Assembly (NCBI RefSeq): GCF_025399895.1
Contig: NZ_JAODUA010000001.1
Coordinates: 1,116,001 to 1,180,000 of the forward strand
Direction: 5' to 3'
Source of the DNA: Streptomyces sp. ASQP_92
Lineage (GTDB): Bacteria; Actinomycetota; Actinomycetes; Streptomycetales; Streptomycetaceae
Length of the DNA stretch: 64,000 bases
The position numbers and the translations under genes were made by a program. The notes beneath the pieces were generated by a model. That model was not told the origin of the DNA, did no database searches, and saw only the letters and a list, made by a program, of their open reading frames with translations. Each line of letters begins with the position of its first letter. Position 1 is the stretch's first letter. Shown here one piece after another: positions 62,777 to 64,000 of this stretch.

Positions 62777-63673
62777 ATGCCGCTCCCCGACGACCTCCCC
62801 GAGACGCTGCTCGACCTCGCCGTGCCGCACCAGGACATCAACGAACTGACGTCGCTGGCCGCCCGGTTCGGCGCCGAACCCGCGCTGGGTGATCTTCTGG
62901 AGGACTCCGCACGGGCTCTCGTCCAGGACATCGGAAACGTCGACGTACGGCCCGAACTGCCGCCCCTGCCAGAGGGGTTGGGTGATCTGGAGCGCTGGTT
63001 CCCGGTCTATGTCGCCGTCGCCGCGCTGCCGTACACCAGGGCCTACCACCGGGAGCGCGGCATCCCCGACGACGTCTCCCGTCGTACGCTCGCCGACCTC
63101 GGGCGCCACATCGCGCTGCACCGCGAGCGGCGCGGGAGCGGCGGGCTGACCGTGCCCGGATGGCTGCGGCTCCACTCCCGCGGGGAGATCTACCAGCTCG
63201 GCCGGCTCCAGTTCCAGCGCTCACGCCTCGGTGAGCGTACGGGCCGGGGCATTAGGGCGGCAGGCTTCGACGCGAACCCCGGCGACCGCTGTCTGGACCT
63301 TCATGTCCCCGACTTCCGGGGCCCGTTGACGCCCGAGGCGTGCGCCGACTCCATCGCCCGGGCCAAGGAGTTCTTCGCGCGCCACTTCCCCGATGAGGGG
63401 TATCGGCTCGCTGTGTGCCACTCCTGGCTGCTTGACGCGCAGTTGCGCGACTACCTGCCCGAACACTCCAACATCGCGCGATTCCAGGGTTTGTTCCGCG
63501 CCGCCTACAAAGACGACGAGCCCGCCGACGGCGAACCCGTCGGCTTCGTCTTCGGCAATCGGGAACTCCCCGTGGCGGAACTGCCGCAGCGCACCACCCT
63601 GCAACGCGCCGTCGCCCGCCATCTCCTGGACGGCGGCCACTGGTATGTGGGGCACGGATGGTTCGAGCTGTAG
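62777..63673 (+). CDS. Acyltransferase-domain protein (DUF5596-like)
   Basis: 298 aa. GLTVPGWLRLHSRGEIYQLGRLQFQR followed by DLHVPDFRGPLTPEACADSIARAKEFFARHFP is typical of the DUF5596 group, related to GNAT acyltransferases. CHSWLLDAQLRDYLP is also conserved. Cytoplasmic; substrate unknown. Nothing else is recognised in the 262-bp gap upstream. Confidence 0.75.
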   Translation: MPLPDDLPETLLDLAVPHQDINELTSLAARFGAEPALGDLLEDSARALVQDIGNVDVRPELPPLPEGLGDLERWFPVYVAVAALPYTRAYHRERGIPDDVSRRTLADLGRHIALHRERRGSGGLTVPGWLRLHSRGEIYQLGRLQFQRSRLGERTGRGIRAAGFDANPGDRCLDLHVPDFRGPLTPEACADSIARAKEFFARHFPDEGYRLAVCHSWLLDAQLRDYLPEHSNIARFQGLFRAAYKDDEPADGEPVGFVFGNRELPVAELPQRTTLQRAVARHLLDGGHWYVGHGWFEL

Positions 63674-63696
63674 GAGCCCTGCCCGGGCGAACCGGC

Positions 63697-64000
63697 TCAG
63701 TGCACGAAGCTGTAACTGCGCCAGGGCGCGGCCTGAGGGGCCGTGTTGTTGGCGAGTCTGCTGCCGAGATACGTCGTGTCCTTGCCGGTGCAGTCGGGCG
63801 TCCGGTACATGACCATGTCGACCAGCGTGTTGTTGTAGACCTCGGTCGTGCCGGCCGGCGGGAGCCGGTGGCAGCCCCGCACCTTCGGGCTGGTCACCTT
63901 GACGGACGTCTCGGGTCCGATGGTGTACGAGATGGTTCCGACGGCCGTCCGCCCGAGGCTGGAGCAGGCCGTGGTGGCGAGGATCAGCAGCATCGCCCCG
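63697..64000 (-). CDS. Hypothetical exported protein, partial at the window edge
   Basis: The frame stays open to the edge, so the start may lie outside. MLLILATTACSS reads as the end of a lipoprotein signal, and two further cysteines (RGCHRL and PDCTGK) could pair in the mature part. No family recognised. Confidence 0.5.
   Translation of the reverse strand, partial: GAMLLILATTACSSLGRTAVGTISYTIGPETSVKVTSPKVRGCHRLPPAGTTEVYNNTLVDMVMYRTPDCTGKDTTYLGSRLANNTAPQAAPWRSYSFVH

Overview
The window is high-GC actinobacterial chromosome and almost certainly Streptomyces. Supporting signs are strongly GC-biased third codon positions, many GTG starts with 4-nt ATGA/GTGA overlaps, a griseus-type trypsin, a guanyl ribonuclease of the RNase Sa type, an SPW_0924-type small protein, and the short GC-rich intergenic repeats common in that genus. 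From about 24 kb onward the order chorismate mutase, pepN, 5'-nucleotidase, pyk, tRNA-Leu, pdtaR, livFGMHJ, polA, rpsA, coaE looks like conserved Streptomyces core chromosome (from memory; not searched).

Left part (0-16 kb). After the end of a LysE-type exporter, a vWA/HutD pair and an SDR, the window holds a catabolic gene set that matches, gene for gene, the mycobacterial KstR2 regulon for the C/D rings of steroids (the HIP pathway). It lies in two blocks. Block 1 is fadE31/fadE32-like acyl-CoA dehydrogenases divergent from ipdF-kstR2-fadA6 (2.6-7.4 kb). Block 2 is echA20-ipdA-ipdB-ipdC divergent from two SDRs corresponding to Rv3549c and Rv3548c (10.7-15.9 kb). Each divergent promoter region carries a near-identical 17-bp site that fits the KstR2 operator pattern. 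The blocks are separated by a cold-shock gene, a DEAD-box helicase and a secreted tyrosine phosphatase. fadD3 and a clear fadE30 are not in the window.

Middle part (16-36 kb). Here are secreted enzymes (RNase Sa-like, zinc metalloprotease-like, trypsin), a NarL-type two-component pair, a GH35 beta-galactosidase with a divergent AraC regulator, chorismate mutase, aminopeptidase N, a two-gene desAB-like unit (PLP decarboxylase plus N-monooxygenase) with no NIS synthetase beside it, a Tat-exported 5'-nucleotidase, a SIMPL-domain protein and pyruvate kinase. Two intergenic regions (20.8-21.4 kb and 24.76-25.1 kb) consist largely of tandem repeats.

Right part (36-64 kb). tRNA-Leu(CAA) is followed by an HTH plus LAGLIDADG protein. 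Then come the ANTAR regulator pdtaR, a complete branched-chain amino-acid ABC transporter (livJ, livH, livM, livG, livF), a hotdog thioesterase, a YdeP/FdhF-type molybdopterin oxidoreductase, polA, a lytic transglycosylase, a DUF3068 protein, an HrpB helicase, a methyltransferase, rpsA with a clear promoter and structured leader, a secreted beta-helix protein, a PAC2 protein, coaE and several small or hypothetical genes. Strand composition flips from C-rich to G-rich near 36 kb regardless of gene direction.
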